A DNA stretch of 64,000 nucleotides from Anticarsia gemmatalis (taxonomy: Eukaryota > Arthropoda > Insecta > Lepidoptera > Erebidae), in contig NC_134766.1 of assembly GCF_050436995.1 (NCBI RefSeq), forward strand, positions 1,426,001 through 1,490,000, in the 5' to 3' direction. Under the pieces are notes generated by a model, which was not told the DNA's origin, did no database searches, and worked only from the letters and a program-made list of their open reading frames with translations. Positions 11,923 through 22,700 of the stretch are shown in pieces. Both the position numbers and the translations under genes were made by a program. Within the stretch, counting starts at the first letter, position 1; every line of letters begins with the position of its first letter.

Positions 11923-12159
11923 TTTGTCATAGATTTAGGATGAAATGTGTAGATCTGCTCTCTGATTTAAAGAATAAAGTTTTTTTTATCTTAAGAATTG
12001 TTTTATTTTGATATACAAGCCATATCGGTAATGTTCTTCAAAAATGTCGTATGTATGAATGAATCAAAACGAAGAATTACGTTATAGCAATGGCGTTCAT
12101 CGGTCTCTACCTACCCTAATGGGAAGAAGACGTGTTTTTTTAAATACATTGAAATAAAT

Positions 12160-12245
12160 TTAACCCCTGCTGGGCAAGGGTCTCCTCCCGTAATGAGGAA
12201 GGGGTTAGGCCTTGAGTCCACCACGCTGGCCAATTGCGGGTTGGG
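12160..12245 (+). repeat. Fragment of the GGGCAAGGGTCTCC SINE
   Basis: A short copy of the family seen at 10660-10960. Open frames on either strand across this piece are repeat shadows. Confidence 0.6.
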
Positions 12246-12458
12246 GTTTTTCAATTTAATTTTTATAAAGTTTCGCCAAAGTAAATACGAGAGACGTAAG
12301 AAAAGAGCACTGCGGCTGACAAAACAAAAAGTAACCTCCCGTCGTCTGTGCAGCGGCTCGTTGCTATATTCAGGCACATAAACTTATACGGCGCGGACTA
12401 TATCTAAAGGTATGATATTGAAACTGGATTAGGTTATATGATAATAATTACTATATAT

Positions 12459-14004
12459 TTATCGTAAGTAAAATCTTCGATGTATGGACGGCTGCAGGCA
12501 CATGTCTCCCACCTTCACTAGGTCTCCCGCGCATTTGTCCACGTGAACCGTTTTAGAATACTGAAATTAAAAATAATACATTTTTACTTCTTGAATAATA
12601 AGTTGGCAAAGCAATGTCTATTGATCAGTTAGACAAGCAACCTTTTGTGCGGATATTTCATAGATGGGCTACTAGTTACTACTTATTAGATAGTTTATAA
12701 TAATATCTTAGCGTCAAAGGTGGACCGGCAAAAATGTATGGTTGCTGGTCCAAGACAGATAACGACGTGACATAATATGTCATTAGAAAGGTCTTATAAT
12801 ATACTATAATAGTTACTATTGGAGCTCATTTTAAATCACTGTGTGAAAAAAGTTATGGCGATATGAAAATTTTATTTTCATAGACGATTTCAAGCAATAA
12901 AAGTACCTACCTACATTATTTCTTATTCTATAACGTTGCAGTGCTAGTTAAAACGTGTTTAAACATGTTATGGCTCTTGTACACACTGGGCCAAACAAGG
13001 CCGCTTATAATAGAAAACCTGTGTTTGATCCAAGTTTTTCAACTGGCTTCATACAAAATTTCGTCAATAGATTCACCGGTAGATATAGCAGTATATAAAA
13101 GCATAACAGATAGACAGACTTTTTGTATTTATAATAATACTAACTGACCCGCGCAACTTCGCTTGCGTCCAATAAGAGAGATTGGGTGAAATTTGCTCGT
13201 TTTTTGTTACATTTTTTATTGCTACTCTGCTCCTATTGGTCGTAGTGGGATGATAAATATAGCCTTTCTCGATAAATGGACTATCTAACACTGAAATAAT
13301 TTTTCAAATCGGACCAGTAGTTCCCGAGATTAGCGCGTTCATACAAACAAACTCTACAATTATGTAATAGTAGTATAGATTAGTCTTACCGTCCAATAAT
13401 TCCAAAACGGATAAGCTGGTATAGTTATCTTCGGTCCTGATTGCTCGAAAGATGAATCTATGTATGGAATAGCTCCTGGTGCTAACTTATCTACTTCTTC
13501 CTGAGATTTTCCAATGAGGTCCACTATTTCCTTAACATGAGTCCCACCGGCTTTCATTCTCAAATACTTACCCAAATTAATACCTTCTAATTTTCTTTTT
13601 TCTTCTTTCTTCTTTTTCATATTCCGGTTTTTATTAACAATGACTATATAACCGATCGTTTTACGGTTATCCATCTGTTTTAGAAGATCCTTTTCGTGTT
13701 TCTTCACCGGTTTTCTCACGTGAAACCGAATTAAGGGTCTGTATAGACTGTTTAGTTTTGAATCGTATTCGTAAGGGCCGGATTTATAGCCGTGTGGTAT
13801 GATTCTCTTCACTAGTATCGAATTACTGCTGACAGGATATCGGATTATTGGAGATTTGTTCGTTATTGCTTTTTCGTTTTCGATTATCTCTCTCAATCTG
13901 GCTAGTAATTCCTTATTTGATATTGTTTTTTTATACAAGTTTAAACTTAACGCGGATTGTGTATAAATAATTAGAAATATACATATAAGACGTCTGTGAA
14001 CCAT
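12459..14004 (-). CDS. Secreted protein of unknown function, two exons, C-terminal Cys loop
   Basis: Exon 1 is 14004-13390 (205 codons) and exon 2 is 12560-12459 (33 codons plus TAA), giving 238 residues. Exon 1 ends TGG ACG before GTAAGA. Exon 2 follows a good acceptor (TTTTTAATTTCAG), and both borders are phase 0. The unspliced frame would run nine codons into a Helitron-like repeat, so splicing is the better model. Residues 1-20 are a signal peptide (LICIFLIIYTQSALS). The chain is basic with several Lys/Arg clusters (LVKRI, KPVKKHEK, MKKKKEEKRK) that could be processing sites, and has no Cys until the last exon. That exon encodes CAGDLVKVGDMC, a C-x10-C loop, then CLQPSIHRRFYLR. The plan resembles the ENF-like genes downstream at 18955-23525. 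Family not recognised. Confidence 0.7.
13140..13379 (-). mobile_element. Helitron-like non-autonomous element in an intron
   Basis: One copy of a family seen at least eight times in the window. It runs from CTGACCCGCGCAACTTCGCTTG to TATAGATT. Read on the minus strand this is the 5' TCTATAC type start and a 3' end with a small GCAA/TTGC hairpin. It lies in the intron of the 12459-14004 gene, just after the splice donor. Confidence 0.7.
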
Positions 14005-15674
14005 TGTATTTGACGGTAGAATTTTAACTGAAATAATTGGGAGGTTATGATGCGTAGAATTAAATTTACATGAAATTGATTATTGCACAAGCATGACTGA
14101 AATACCTGTGGTGCAGTGGTTAAGTGCTATTCTGTATTGTCGTCAAAAATCATGGGATCAATTTTGACTTAGGCATTTGAAATGTGACGCGAGACAAACT
14201 AATTTAAATCACATTCTTTATACGTTATGCGTTATTCTTCTTTACCTGTCTGAATATAGTAACAAGCAGCTGAGTGTAATCATAAAAAGACGATGCTTTG
14301 ATTGCTTAGAAAAGGAGTGTGGGTGTTTAAACGGAATAATATCGTCGTTGTTAAGTATGTGTCGGCTTGTTGCTATATTCAGGCACACAAAGCTAAGTGG
14401 TACGTATTCTATCTAGCTAGCAATATGTGACTAGTAAAATGTAACTGTAAGCGACGGAACACAAAAATATTTGCGTTTTGACATATCGCGTCACCTTGCA
14501 TTGCGTGCTTCACTCATGAAGGACATAAGGTATCTTATTAACACCAAAAGTTAAAGCTTTATAAAGCTTCATTTAATATAATAATATATTTCATAATATA
14601 TGTACCTACCACATGATACTTATTTATACATGGTTGAGTAAATAAGTTTTCTAAAAATATTCTCTTAGCTTACTTGAAACTCTTTAAATGTTGATTTTAT
14701 AAACCAATTACTTAGCGTGTTTATTCATTTATTTTAAATTAAATTAACGCACGGTTAGATTTTTTATTAAACTTTACATTTACAAATTGATGTTGTAGAA
14801 ATAAATGAGAAAAAAGGGCAGGTAATTAATTTCGAATATGTTCGCATGTGGACGATAAATCATATTATTATTGTTTTCTCACACTCATAGACTCTAGGCT
14901 TGTATCTGCCGCAAGTACCTTGCCTCTTGGTCTGTTTTACTTCCAAGATACGAAAACCATGATCCTAATTTTTTATTTCAAGCAAAAATATAATTTCTCC
15001 ACTTCAAAACTAAGGAAAAACTTTTTGGCCAAGCATTATTTAAACCTGAAAGCATGGATGTTAGTTGTCATGGAGTTTTGTTACGTGGACCACAAATACT
15101 ATGCAACGCTGCCAATGCGATGAAATCAATCAAAACTACAGCCTACTTATATCGTAACACCTATGTAATCAAATATCCCGTAGCAGTTGCATAGGACGAC
15201 GTCAGCGTAAAGCAATCAGTGATGAGACATCCCGTCACTTTGTATTTCATCGTGGAGGTCTCACGGTCCCACTTCGATCTCACGAAGACAACAGTTTAGC
15301 AATACCCAGACGTTTGACTAAATACCGAAATTTCCAAACCATTCGCTACATTCCTAAATAAATTTACAATGAGTATATTGAATCGGTTTTGTATTAAAAT
15401 TCATAATCTTATTATATTTAAACGTAAAGAATGAGTTTAAAGGAATGTTTGTATAAAAGATTGTTTTGTTAGAGGTCACATTGTTTCACCTTTGTTCACG
15501 GACTGTTTAACCCTTTCGTAGTGTCTGATATATTTAGTGCTACAGCTTTTTTATTCCCACGTAAGTGGTCGAGGGTTTAAACTAAGGCACTATAGAAGAT
15601 TACAAGTTATAAGACGTGTATACGAAATATTTATATCTTGATTCAAGTATAATGATGTGTCTCGTGAATATCTA

Positions 15675-15776
15675 GCCCCCGGTTTCTGAGGTACATTTAG
15701 CAGTAGTTTATGTGAGTTTAAACGCTATTGAATAAATAAACTACCGCTAAATGTAGGTACCTCAGAAACCAGGGGT
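15675..15776. mobile_element. Palindromic MITE with TA duplication
   Basis: Arms CCCGGTTTCTGAGGTACATTT and its near complement (AAATGTAGGTACCTCAGAAACC) flank a short centre. TA sits at both borders. The interior (AAACGCTATTGAAT..AAACTACCGCTAA) is also found in the MITE at 43847-43994, and the left arm at about 46645. Confidence 0.7.
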
Positions 15777-16439
15777 TAGAGATTTTAAACGGTATAATAA
15801 CGTGTCTCCCACTTGATCCACGGAGGTCACTCAAATACAAAAACATTAGATTCATTTCTTTCTGAGCATACCAAGCCCAGCAGTGGGACAGTAATTGGTA
15901 ATGTTTTGATGACTTTGTGCTTATTTTTTACTGTAAATATTTACTAGCCTTTTGCAGGCCTCCTACTGTACTGAAAGTGTGTTTCGGCTTGATTCCACCA
16001 CATGAGTCTTTTATTGATGATATTATAAAATAATTGCATATACATATATTGTAAGTATATAGTATTGCATATTATATTATTGTTCAAAATAAAGAGCATT
16101 TTCTTTCGGTTTATTTTTTTTATGTAAGGTAAATGGGGACTCTATGCGTTATTAAAATACTAAAATTCTTTTCTTACACAAACTCGTTAATTTCAAAATG
16201 ATTACGATTCAGGTAGCACTTCACGTAGCAACAAAACTTTCCCGAGTCCTTCAAGAAAAGTGCTTAAACCGGTAACTACTTTCAAACTCTGTTTTATTAC
16301 TGTTCGTCGGAGGCCGAGAGGGTCTGCGTTCGATTCCTGGATGCAAATGACGGGCAATGAGTGAGGGACGACCGGAGAGAAAGAAAGGAATACTTAGGTA
16401 CTGTTTCATTTAAAGATAGAATTTAACGTGTCTACATTT

Positions 16440-16575
16440 TTAAGGAGCTCGTTCGTGGCTTAGTTAACAACAGCCGCGCGGATCGATCTCTGAGGTTAAG
16501 CCATGCTTGCCGAGATTGATCTGACCATCTTATACATATATCGAGTTCCTCCGTGTTACGGAAGGCACATATGTA
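16440..16575 (+). repeat. 5S rRNA-derived SINE copy
   Basis: GAGGTTAAGCCATGCTTGCCGAG..CTCCGTGTTACGGAAGGCAC, the same order as the minus-strand copy at 1130-1290. Confidence 0.55.
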
Positions 16576-17814
16576 GTTTGGAAGAAAGGCAGAAGAAAGA
16601 CATTTTTAAAGAGTGGTCTGAGCTTTTCTGTGTTTTTAATTTTACTTTTTTTTAGAGAACATTAAGATGTATCAACTTATTGCTGGTAAAAAAATATATC
16701 AATGATGATCACACGAGATCTATATGTTCTATGTTTCTTGTTTTTCAAGATTTTCAACTAATTTCCTTATTATTTCTAATATTTCCTAAACATCTTTAGA
16801 AAATCCACAAGAAATTGTCTATCTAAGAAGCTAGTATAAGATTTGCTGTTAAATTAACGTTAAAAGCTTTCGTCGAGAGACCAAAGTGAATTTGTCCCGA
16901 ACCTATGACTTTGTAAAAATACCAAATTGAGTTCAGACACTGTACTTATCCGATTATTGGCTTCAGTTTGTGATGACGTGGTGTTGTCAGACTGAGGTCA
17001 TAGGCGTTTCCTAAGGTCTATTCGTATAAGCACCAATAATTACCTAAAAAGACAGCTGACTCTCAATTGATCAGATTTTTTTAAAACATAGTATATGCAT
17101 GTAAAAGAAGACAATACAATGACATGTTCGTCGGCTGTGAGTAATTCCAATACTAATATCGTTTTATTTTCGCAGTAAGATATTTATAACACAGCGGGGA
17201 CAAACATACAGACTCTTATTCAATTTATTTAGTGAGGAACCGAACCCACGATCTTTGCTCATACTTAAAGGTAAATGGCTATATGCACCCTGCAAATAAC
17301 TACCTACTGGTTCGGAAACGATTTCAAATATTTGTCTTAAAGGTTGCAAATTTAATGACTTTACTTGGCTGTCGTCAGAAACATTTTTCGAATATTTGTT
17401 TTTTACAGGATTAGAGTAGACCCCCTGTTCTTTATCCCTTATAATTTAATGTCTTGGGGTCCACAGACGATTGTTTAGCAGTCCTCCTCAATATATCAAC
17501 ATGGATACAAAAACGCAGATCGTTTGAGCAATAAACAGCATTCAATAAATACCCCGTGGAGACTGTAATGTCGCCAACTTATTACAGTAAAATGTTATTT
17601 ATTTTATTTGAAGAAATACTGTTTTTTTTGTTTTAGTTTAAGGTCTTAAGAGAGGCTTGTGAAATTGTTTGTACACTTCATAGCATTGCCCACTTCTTAA
17701 AATATATAGCATACTGAAACAATTTCACACTTTTACATCTGTGGATAAGCAGAAGTATACAGAGATGTAGTAGCATTGATGTCTTCATATTAAACCTGTT
17801 GCTATTTAAAATCT

Positions 17815-18005
17815 AGTGAGAAGGTTCATCTTCGTGCATCAGAGAGCACGTAAAGCAGGTTCTGCGCCTGGCCTCTCGCTGGTCGTGTCGGTTATCCGTC
17901 CTACTGAACTATGAAAGTGATGGAATAGAGAGTTTACCTGTGTATTGAGCGCACACTTGGACACTATGAGAAAAGTCCTGCACAAATGGCTGATTTCGAA
18001 CTGGA
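17815..18005 (+). repeat. SINE-like repeat (GAGAGCACGTAAA family)
   Basis: Contains GAGAGCACGTAAAGCAGGTTCTGCGCC, GGTCGTGTCGG and GTCCTGCACAAATGGCTGAT. An inverted relative is at 47840-47960. A 61-codon minus frame that overlaps it is not a gene. Confidence 0.55.
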
Positions 18006-18094
18006 TTTTGTAGCACATTTTCTGGTAAAAGGAGGTCTTCTTCTGGAATTATAAAATGACTAGATTCTACTTGCTTTACCATTTCATTACTCAA

Positions 18095-18343
18095 CTAGCT
18101 GACCCGCGCAACTTCGCTTGCGTCACATAAGAGAAACATAATTTTCCTCGTTTTTGTAACATTTTTCTGCTCCTATTGGTCGTAGCGTGATGATATATAG
18201 CCTATAGCCTTCCTCGATACATGGGCTATCTAACACTGAAAGAATTTTTCAAATCGGACCAGTAGTTCCTGAGATTAGCGCGTTCAAACAAACAAACAAA
18301 CAAACTCTTCAGCTTTATAATATTAGTATAGATTAGTATAGAT
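18095..18343 (-). mobile_element. Helitron-like non-autonomous element
   Basis: CTAGCTGACCCGCGCAAC through CTTTATAATATTAGTATAGAT, near full length, with a partly duplicated end (TAGTATAGATTAGTATAGAT). Confidence 0.75.
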
Positions 18344-18954
18344 TAATAAATAGTTGTCAACATAAATTGTTTCGTTAAATGGTAACAAAAGAATTTAATA
18401 GCTAATAAATACAAAGCGACGTTTTGCAACGGACGCTAAACTATTAAACATGAGTTATTGCGTTTTTGAAATGTAAATGGCCTTTTAGTGGAAACGTAAC
18501 ATCACTATTTTATGCACCGAAATCATAACGTGAATATGAAATGGTCAGTCATTTCACTATTTATTTATCGTCACTTTTAACCAACTTTAAAAAAGAATGA
18601 GGTTTTCGATTCGACTAAGTATGTTTAAACCTTTTATAAGCTTCAAATATTTTTAATAAGTCTGCAAAAAGGTCAAGTGCATAGTAATCATAACCGGTGG
18701 TCCTGTATGACAAGATGTATGGATGTGAATGAGGCAAGGCAAGTTAGTAAGGATCGTACCAAGTGGCGTTCTTTGACCACTGCCTACCCCTATGGGAAAA
18801 TTTATTTATTTGTTATTTAGTTTTCAGTACAATACACATAATAATTTGTTAGTATCAATTACAAAAAATATTTTGCAGTAGGCACATTATTATCTATTAA
18901 TATATATTAAACATTTACATAGTCTTATAACTTTATTGATTAAGCATGTCACTA

Positions 18955-19551
18955 TTAAACACCTTTCGTACACGTTTCATCATCAGCTCTATGCGTGCCG
19001 TTAGGACACCCATCGCCGCTAAAAGCTGACTTTACTTCAATCTTCACATTGTCACAATCACTACAATCCTTATTCACCAATTTCGTATCTGTTGTTGATA
19101 AATCAGGTTCTTTTTCTGTAGCACTTGATTCAATTTCTTTAGTAGTTAGTGGAGATTCTTCATCACTATAAACTGGAGTGCTTGAAACGATATTTTCGTC
19201 TTCTGTAGTCGCTACGGCATTTATTTCATCAACAACTACAGGATCAGTCGTATTAATAACTTTAGCTTTTTCAAGTATATTGCTAGTATTATTTTCAGCA
19301 GTTTTTGTACAATTACACATAGGTTTTACGTTGCTAGGTTTCGTTTTATCATCTTGATTATTGATTGCTAAAACATTACCTATAGTTTCAACTACAATTG
19401 TAGTCCCGTTATCAAGGGTCGTAACTACTTTGTGCAGTAGTATTGGTGTCTTTTCTTCTTTGTTATCACTTTTGCCGTCTAATAGGCCTTTTAAAAGTCC
19501 ACAGTCAGCACTTATGAAGTATAAAATAAATATTATTATGTAGAATTTCAT
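18955..19551 (-). CDS. ENF/GBP-like cytokine precursor, paralogue 1 (198 aa)
   Basis: Single-exon secreted prepropeptide. Residues 1-17 are a hydrophobic signal (MKFYIIIFILYFISA), then CGLLKGLL, the start shared by all five paralogues. The middle is Thr/Glu/Asp-rich with several N-x-S/T sites (NGTT, NCTK, NTTD) and extra Cys pairs (CNC, CSDC). Residues 182-194 form the C-terminal module CPNGTHRADDETC, preceded by AFSGDG. The spacing C-x2-G-x2-R-x2-D-x2-C equals that of lepidopteran growth-blocking and plasmatocyte-spreading peptides, which are also cut from the C-terminus of a secreted precursor. It is the longest member and last in the array. GATAAA lies 76 bp upstream of the ATG. Family assignment is by motif and architecture only; the ENF tripeptide and the usual Tyr after Gly are absent. 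Confidence 0.72.
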   Translation of the reverse strand: MKFYIIIFILYFISADCGLLKGLLDGKSDNKEEKTPILLHKVVTTLDNGTTIVVETIGNVLAINNQDDKTKPSNVKPMCNCTKTAENNTSNILEKAKVINTTDPVVVDEINAVATTEDENIVSSTPVYSDEESPLTTKEIESSATEKEPDLSTTDTKLVNKDCSDCDNVKIEVKSAFSGDGCPNGTHRADDETCTKGV

Positions 19552-19626
19552 TTTGAAAGAAATATGACTGTTTACATGAAGATCAATGATTATACTGTTT
19601 GTAAATCTGCAGTGATCAGGGATATG

Positions 19627-19632
19627 TTTATC
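19627..19632 (-). promoter_or_regulatory. GATA-factor-type site of paralogue 1
   Basis: GATAAA on the minus strand, 76 bp upstream of the ATG, at nearly the same distance as in paralogues 2, 3 and 5. Confidence 0.45.
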
Positions 19633-20474
19633 TTAATAAGATCAAAGGTTGTGGATAGTGAAGTGATTAGATGATAATTTTCATGGGTCAAGTACATTTC
19701 TAATAGGTCAGTGCTTTGATGGTCTATCAGTGCTCATTGAGACTGTAATCATATTCGAAGACAGTTGTCTCACCGAATTGTATATATAACTTCTTTCATA
19801 TTACTTCCTAAATTAATTATGAGCATTTTCTATTGTAACAATATAGTTTTTAAATTTTAATTAAATGTAAAAAGAATAGCGGGCATTATGAAGAAAAATG
19901 CATCAGTAGACAGACAATATTATCGAACCATTTAATATCATGCATTTTGTAGTACCAAGAGATATTGAAGATCAGAGGTCGCGTATTTACTTTTCACCGT
20001 CAATATCCGGGCCTGCTGTTTCTGAGAATGACATTTACAAAAAAGAAAAAAGAACTAATAATTATTTTGTTATTAAAACTTAATATACATACATAAGATA
20101 TGCATTTAGTAGAATTATATTAATCTGACAGACAAACAGATATGCCTGTTTCGTGAATAGCTATGCATATTGTATTTGTAGTTATAATACCACAGATCTT
20201 GTGCAATGCATTCAATACCAAGCAACATAGGTGCATAAATAATTAAACAATAGTAATATATATAAAAAAACTTTATTTTAACGAGTTTGATTAGTATACA
20301 ACTTACATTTTTCACCTTAACGCAAAGAAAATAACGATTAATTTAATTACAGCTTTACAAAATTTTCGTTTTATAAGTATACGCTAAGACAGTACCAATT
20401 GTATGCAAAAGACGACAGTAGCTATTCTTACCGAGTCACAATCAATCAAAATTATTGACGACTTCTATAATGGC

Positions 20475-20906
20475 TTAAATCTCGGGCATACATGATCCAT
20501 CATCAGCCCTACCCGTCCCTAGAGGGCATTCATCAGCGCGAATAAAATTTCTTCTTACTGCTAACGCACTGAAGCAATGTTCTTCACCATCGACATTTAC
20601 ACACACTATTTTATCTTTTGATCCAGGCTTTCCAGTGCTATTTGAATCTGGTTGAAGTTTACTTTCATCATCAATTTGTGGGGTTATTGTAGAATTATTA
20701 ATTTTTGTAGCACCTTCATTATGTTCTGCATTTAAAGTAATATTCACATTACCACTAGCCATTAAATCAGTTGACATATAGATAATTTTATCGTTCACTG
20801 TATTTAAATCAGTCGTGTAATTTTTCCCACTATTGATAATTGCTTTTAAAAGACCACATTCGGATTCCACAACACATATTACGAATATTAATATAAATGT
20901 CTTCAT
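20475..20906 (-). CDS. ENF/GBP-like cytokine precursor, paralogue 2 (143 aa)
   Basis: Single exon. The signal peptide MKTFILIFVICVVES is followed by ECGLLKAIIN. The pro-region is acidic and polar with several N-glycosylation sequons (NYTT, NITL, NNST, NSTG) and a Cys pair (IVCVNVDGEEHC). A dibasic RR precedes NFIRADEC, a natural cleavage point that would release a peptide of about 21 residues starting N-F. The terminal module CPLGTGRADDGSC is at residues 127-139, with tail MPEI. This member keeps D-G before the last two residues of the loop, closest to classic ENF peptides. An AT-rich TATA-like box (20961-20969) and TCAGT initiator (20931-20935, minus) precede the ATG. Confidence 0.75.
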   Translation of the reverse strand: MKTFILIFVICVVESECGLLKAIINSGKNYTTDLNTVNDKIIYMSTDLMASGNVNITLNAEHNEGATKINNSTITPQIDDESKLQPDSNSTGKPGSKDKIVCVNVDGEEHCFSALAVRRNFIRADECPLGTGRADDGSCMPEI

Positions 20907-20983
20907 TGTGGTCTGTGTATTGTAATTGTGACTGAGGTTTATGTCATTGTACTTGAATGCTATAATAATGCTCCTGTTGTTTT

Positions 20984-20989
20984 CTTATC
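20984..20989 (-). promoter_or_regulatory. GATA-factor-type site of paralogue 2
   Basis: GATAAGAAAACAA on the minus strand, 78 bp upstream of the ATG. The 13-base context is shared with paralogue 3. Confidence 0.5.
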
Positions 20990-21424
20990 ATTCAGTTCAA
21001 GTGTTAATTGAGTTAAGTTGGGATATACTGTCTACTTTCTATTTAATTTTATAACACAAATAAAGCTGTCCTTATGTCTTACTTCAAAGATGTTTCTTCT
21101 TCTTCAAACATTTATTGATTTAGGTCCAATATTAACACTTATCATTGTTAAAGTTATTGTTAGTGAATTTGACGCCAGTTTGAAAGGTAGAGTCAATATA
21201 AAGGATTTGGCTAGGAAATTTGGACCACTCTATTCTTCGAGTCAATAATAACTTAATATCGTAAATAAGTCATATGATGATCAACACGAAATAAACAAAC
21301 TCTTGAAATCCATTAATATTCTATCTCTCTTGTAGTGTTATTGAGTATTGATTTTGTCCAGAAGTTTAAATAAGTAATGTCCAAGTTGTTAAGTGCAAGA
21401 GGTTTGTGTAGCACACTTTATATT

Positions 21425-21796
21425 TTAGACCTCATCAACACAGGTATCAGTTACATCCCGACTCATGCCTTTAGGACATTGGTTTCCCACAAAAACTGCG
21501 AGAGGTATATTTGGAAATGTGGTATTATTTACAAATGGCAGCGTGAAATTTGTATCAGTTTCTCTCTTATATACCTGTTTGTCGTGTTTTTCATTTGACT
21601 GTTGTCTTTCAAACTGCATATTTTCTGCAATTTCTAATTCTTTATAGAATTGCAGATGGTTTTCAGACAGTGGTTGTTTATCGTCTCGTTGTATAAATTC
21701 CTTTAAAATAGTTTTGTCTTCATCCTGGTACTTGAGTTTTATAAATCCACATTGTACACTCACTACACAAATTGCTATTATAAGATATATCTGCAT
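21425..21796 (-). CDS. ENF/GBP-like cytokine precursor, paralogue 3 (123 aa)
   Basis: Single exon. I use the second Met (21796) because MQIYLIIAICVVSVQCGF aligns with the other paralogues and places the upstream GATAAG 78 bp away, as in its neighbours. An in-frame Met at 21811 adds five residues and is possible. The mature start is CGFIKLKY. The pro-region is charged and includes a VYKRE dibasic site, sequons NFT and NNTT, and no other Cys. The C-terminal module is CPKGMSRDVTDTC, preceded by VFVGNQ. Compared with its paralogues the Asp is shifted one place (loop position 11, not 10). Confidence 0.7.
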   Translation of the reverse strand: MQIYLIIAICVVSVQCGFIKLKYQDEDKTILKEFIQRDDKQPLSENHLQFYKELEIAENMQFERQQSNEKHDKQVYKRETDTNFTLPFVNNTTFPNIPLAVFVGNQCPKGMSRDVTDTCVDEV

Positions 21797-21870
21797 TTTA
21801 GAATAGAACATTGTTGGTCAGAATTCCAATAAGACTGATACTAATTTAATATATTTGTTAATCAAATTGT

Positions 21871-21930
21871 TTTCTTATCTATCGGAGATCAAAAGAGCAT
21901 TGGAGTAGGACTGGGACTTTTGGGTGCAAT
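21871..21930 (-). promoter_or_regulatory. Promoter block of paralogue 3 with GATA site
   Basis: Contains GATAAG (21874-21879), 78 bp upstream of the preferred ATG. It is followed further upstream by a stretch with GATC, AGAGCATT and GAGTAG that is also found upstream of paralogue 4 at 22641-22700. Confidence 0.5.
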
Positions 21931-22239
21931 AAAATTCAGATATTTTGTAAATATAATTCTCGGTTTTTAAACTTCCAGATAAGTACTAGATAGCTTATTA
22001 ACTGTTGCAGCTTGTACAGAGAATACTAAATTGCTAAACGGCCCTTTACCACAATGTAAATTTAAGGTTACGATACCTTATTCGTTGTCCGAAGTTTTGA
22101 TTGAGTTACATGAAGCCCGCGACCGTGTTCAGTGTTTAGCAATTTAGCATTAGAGCTTAGCGTTGTTTTAATACATTTGTCGTCACTTTATTTAGTATTA
22201 AAATTATTTGGCAGTTATTCATAAGCTTTTGCTCCAAAT

Positions 22240-22599
22240 TTATATATCAGCTACACACGTATTATCATCCACTCGTCTCGTTCCTTTAGGACACTTGCCA
22301 GCACCAATCATACACCTATTAATTTCAATATCTTCGGTATTTTTGCTTGTCAATTTATTATTTGTATCTGTATGTGTCTCTCTTTTAAGTCTATTGAGTA
22401 CTCCATTTGATTCATCTCCTTCAAACAAGTCTTTAGCATCTTCTGTGTTAATATGAATTTGAAGACTGTATTCGGTATCTTTATTTTGTGTAAAAGCTCT
22501 TGCCATATTTCTATCTTCACCATCTTCTAATTTCAGTTTTATAACCCCACATTGTATATTCAAAACACATAGAACAGTTAATATAAAATACGTCTTCAT
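22240..22599 (-). CDS. ENF/GBP-like cytokine precursor, paralogue 4 (119 aa)
   Basis: Single exon. I use Met at 22599 (MKTYFILTVLCVLNIQCG) by alignment with its paralogues; an in-frame Met at 22626 would add nine residues. The mature start CGVIKLKLEDGED is very like paralogue 3, so the two are probably a recent duplicate pair; their promoters are also alike. The pro-region is acidic with a LNRLKRE dibasic site at a place equivalent to KRE in paralogue 3. An extra Cys (RCMIGAGKC) lies just before the terminal module CPKGTRRVDDNTC. The tail is VADI. Confidence 0.7.
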   Translation of the reverse strand: MKTYFILTVLCVLNIQCGVIKLKLEDGEDRNMARAFTQNKDTEYSLQIHINTEDAKDLFEGDESNGVLNRLKRETHTDTNNKLTSKNTEDIEINRCMIGAGKCPKGTRRVDDNTCVADI

Positions 22600-22640
22600 C
22601 TTAAAGACTACGTGATGGTAATTCAAGTAATGTTTAGTAA

Positions 22641-22700
22641 ACTTATCTTTTAAAGATCACGAGAGCATTAGAGTAGAGCTGGGAGCTTGGTACAATCGAT
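22641..22700 (-). promoter_or_regulatory. Promoter block of paralogue 4 with GATA site
   Basis: GATAAG at 22642-22647 plus the AGATCA..AGAGCATT.GAGTAG block shared with paralogue 3. Here the GATA site is closer to the start (43 bp from the preferred ATG). Confidence 0.45.

Larger units (their letters stand above)
14041..17800. other. Intergenic, repeats only
   Basis: Holds a palindromic MITE (15675-15776), a 5S-like SINE (16440-16575) and SINE scraps near 15880. No coding sequence with a signal peptide, splice logic or recognisable domain was seen. Confidence 0.5.

Noticed and set aside
17909..18094. 61-codon minus frame
   Set aside because: Lies over a SINE-like repeat that recurs near 47840-47960.
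19361..19543. Plus-strand frame opposite paralogue 1
   Set aside because: Antisense shadow; similar shadows occur opposite paralogues 3, 4 and 5.
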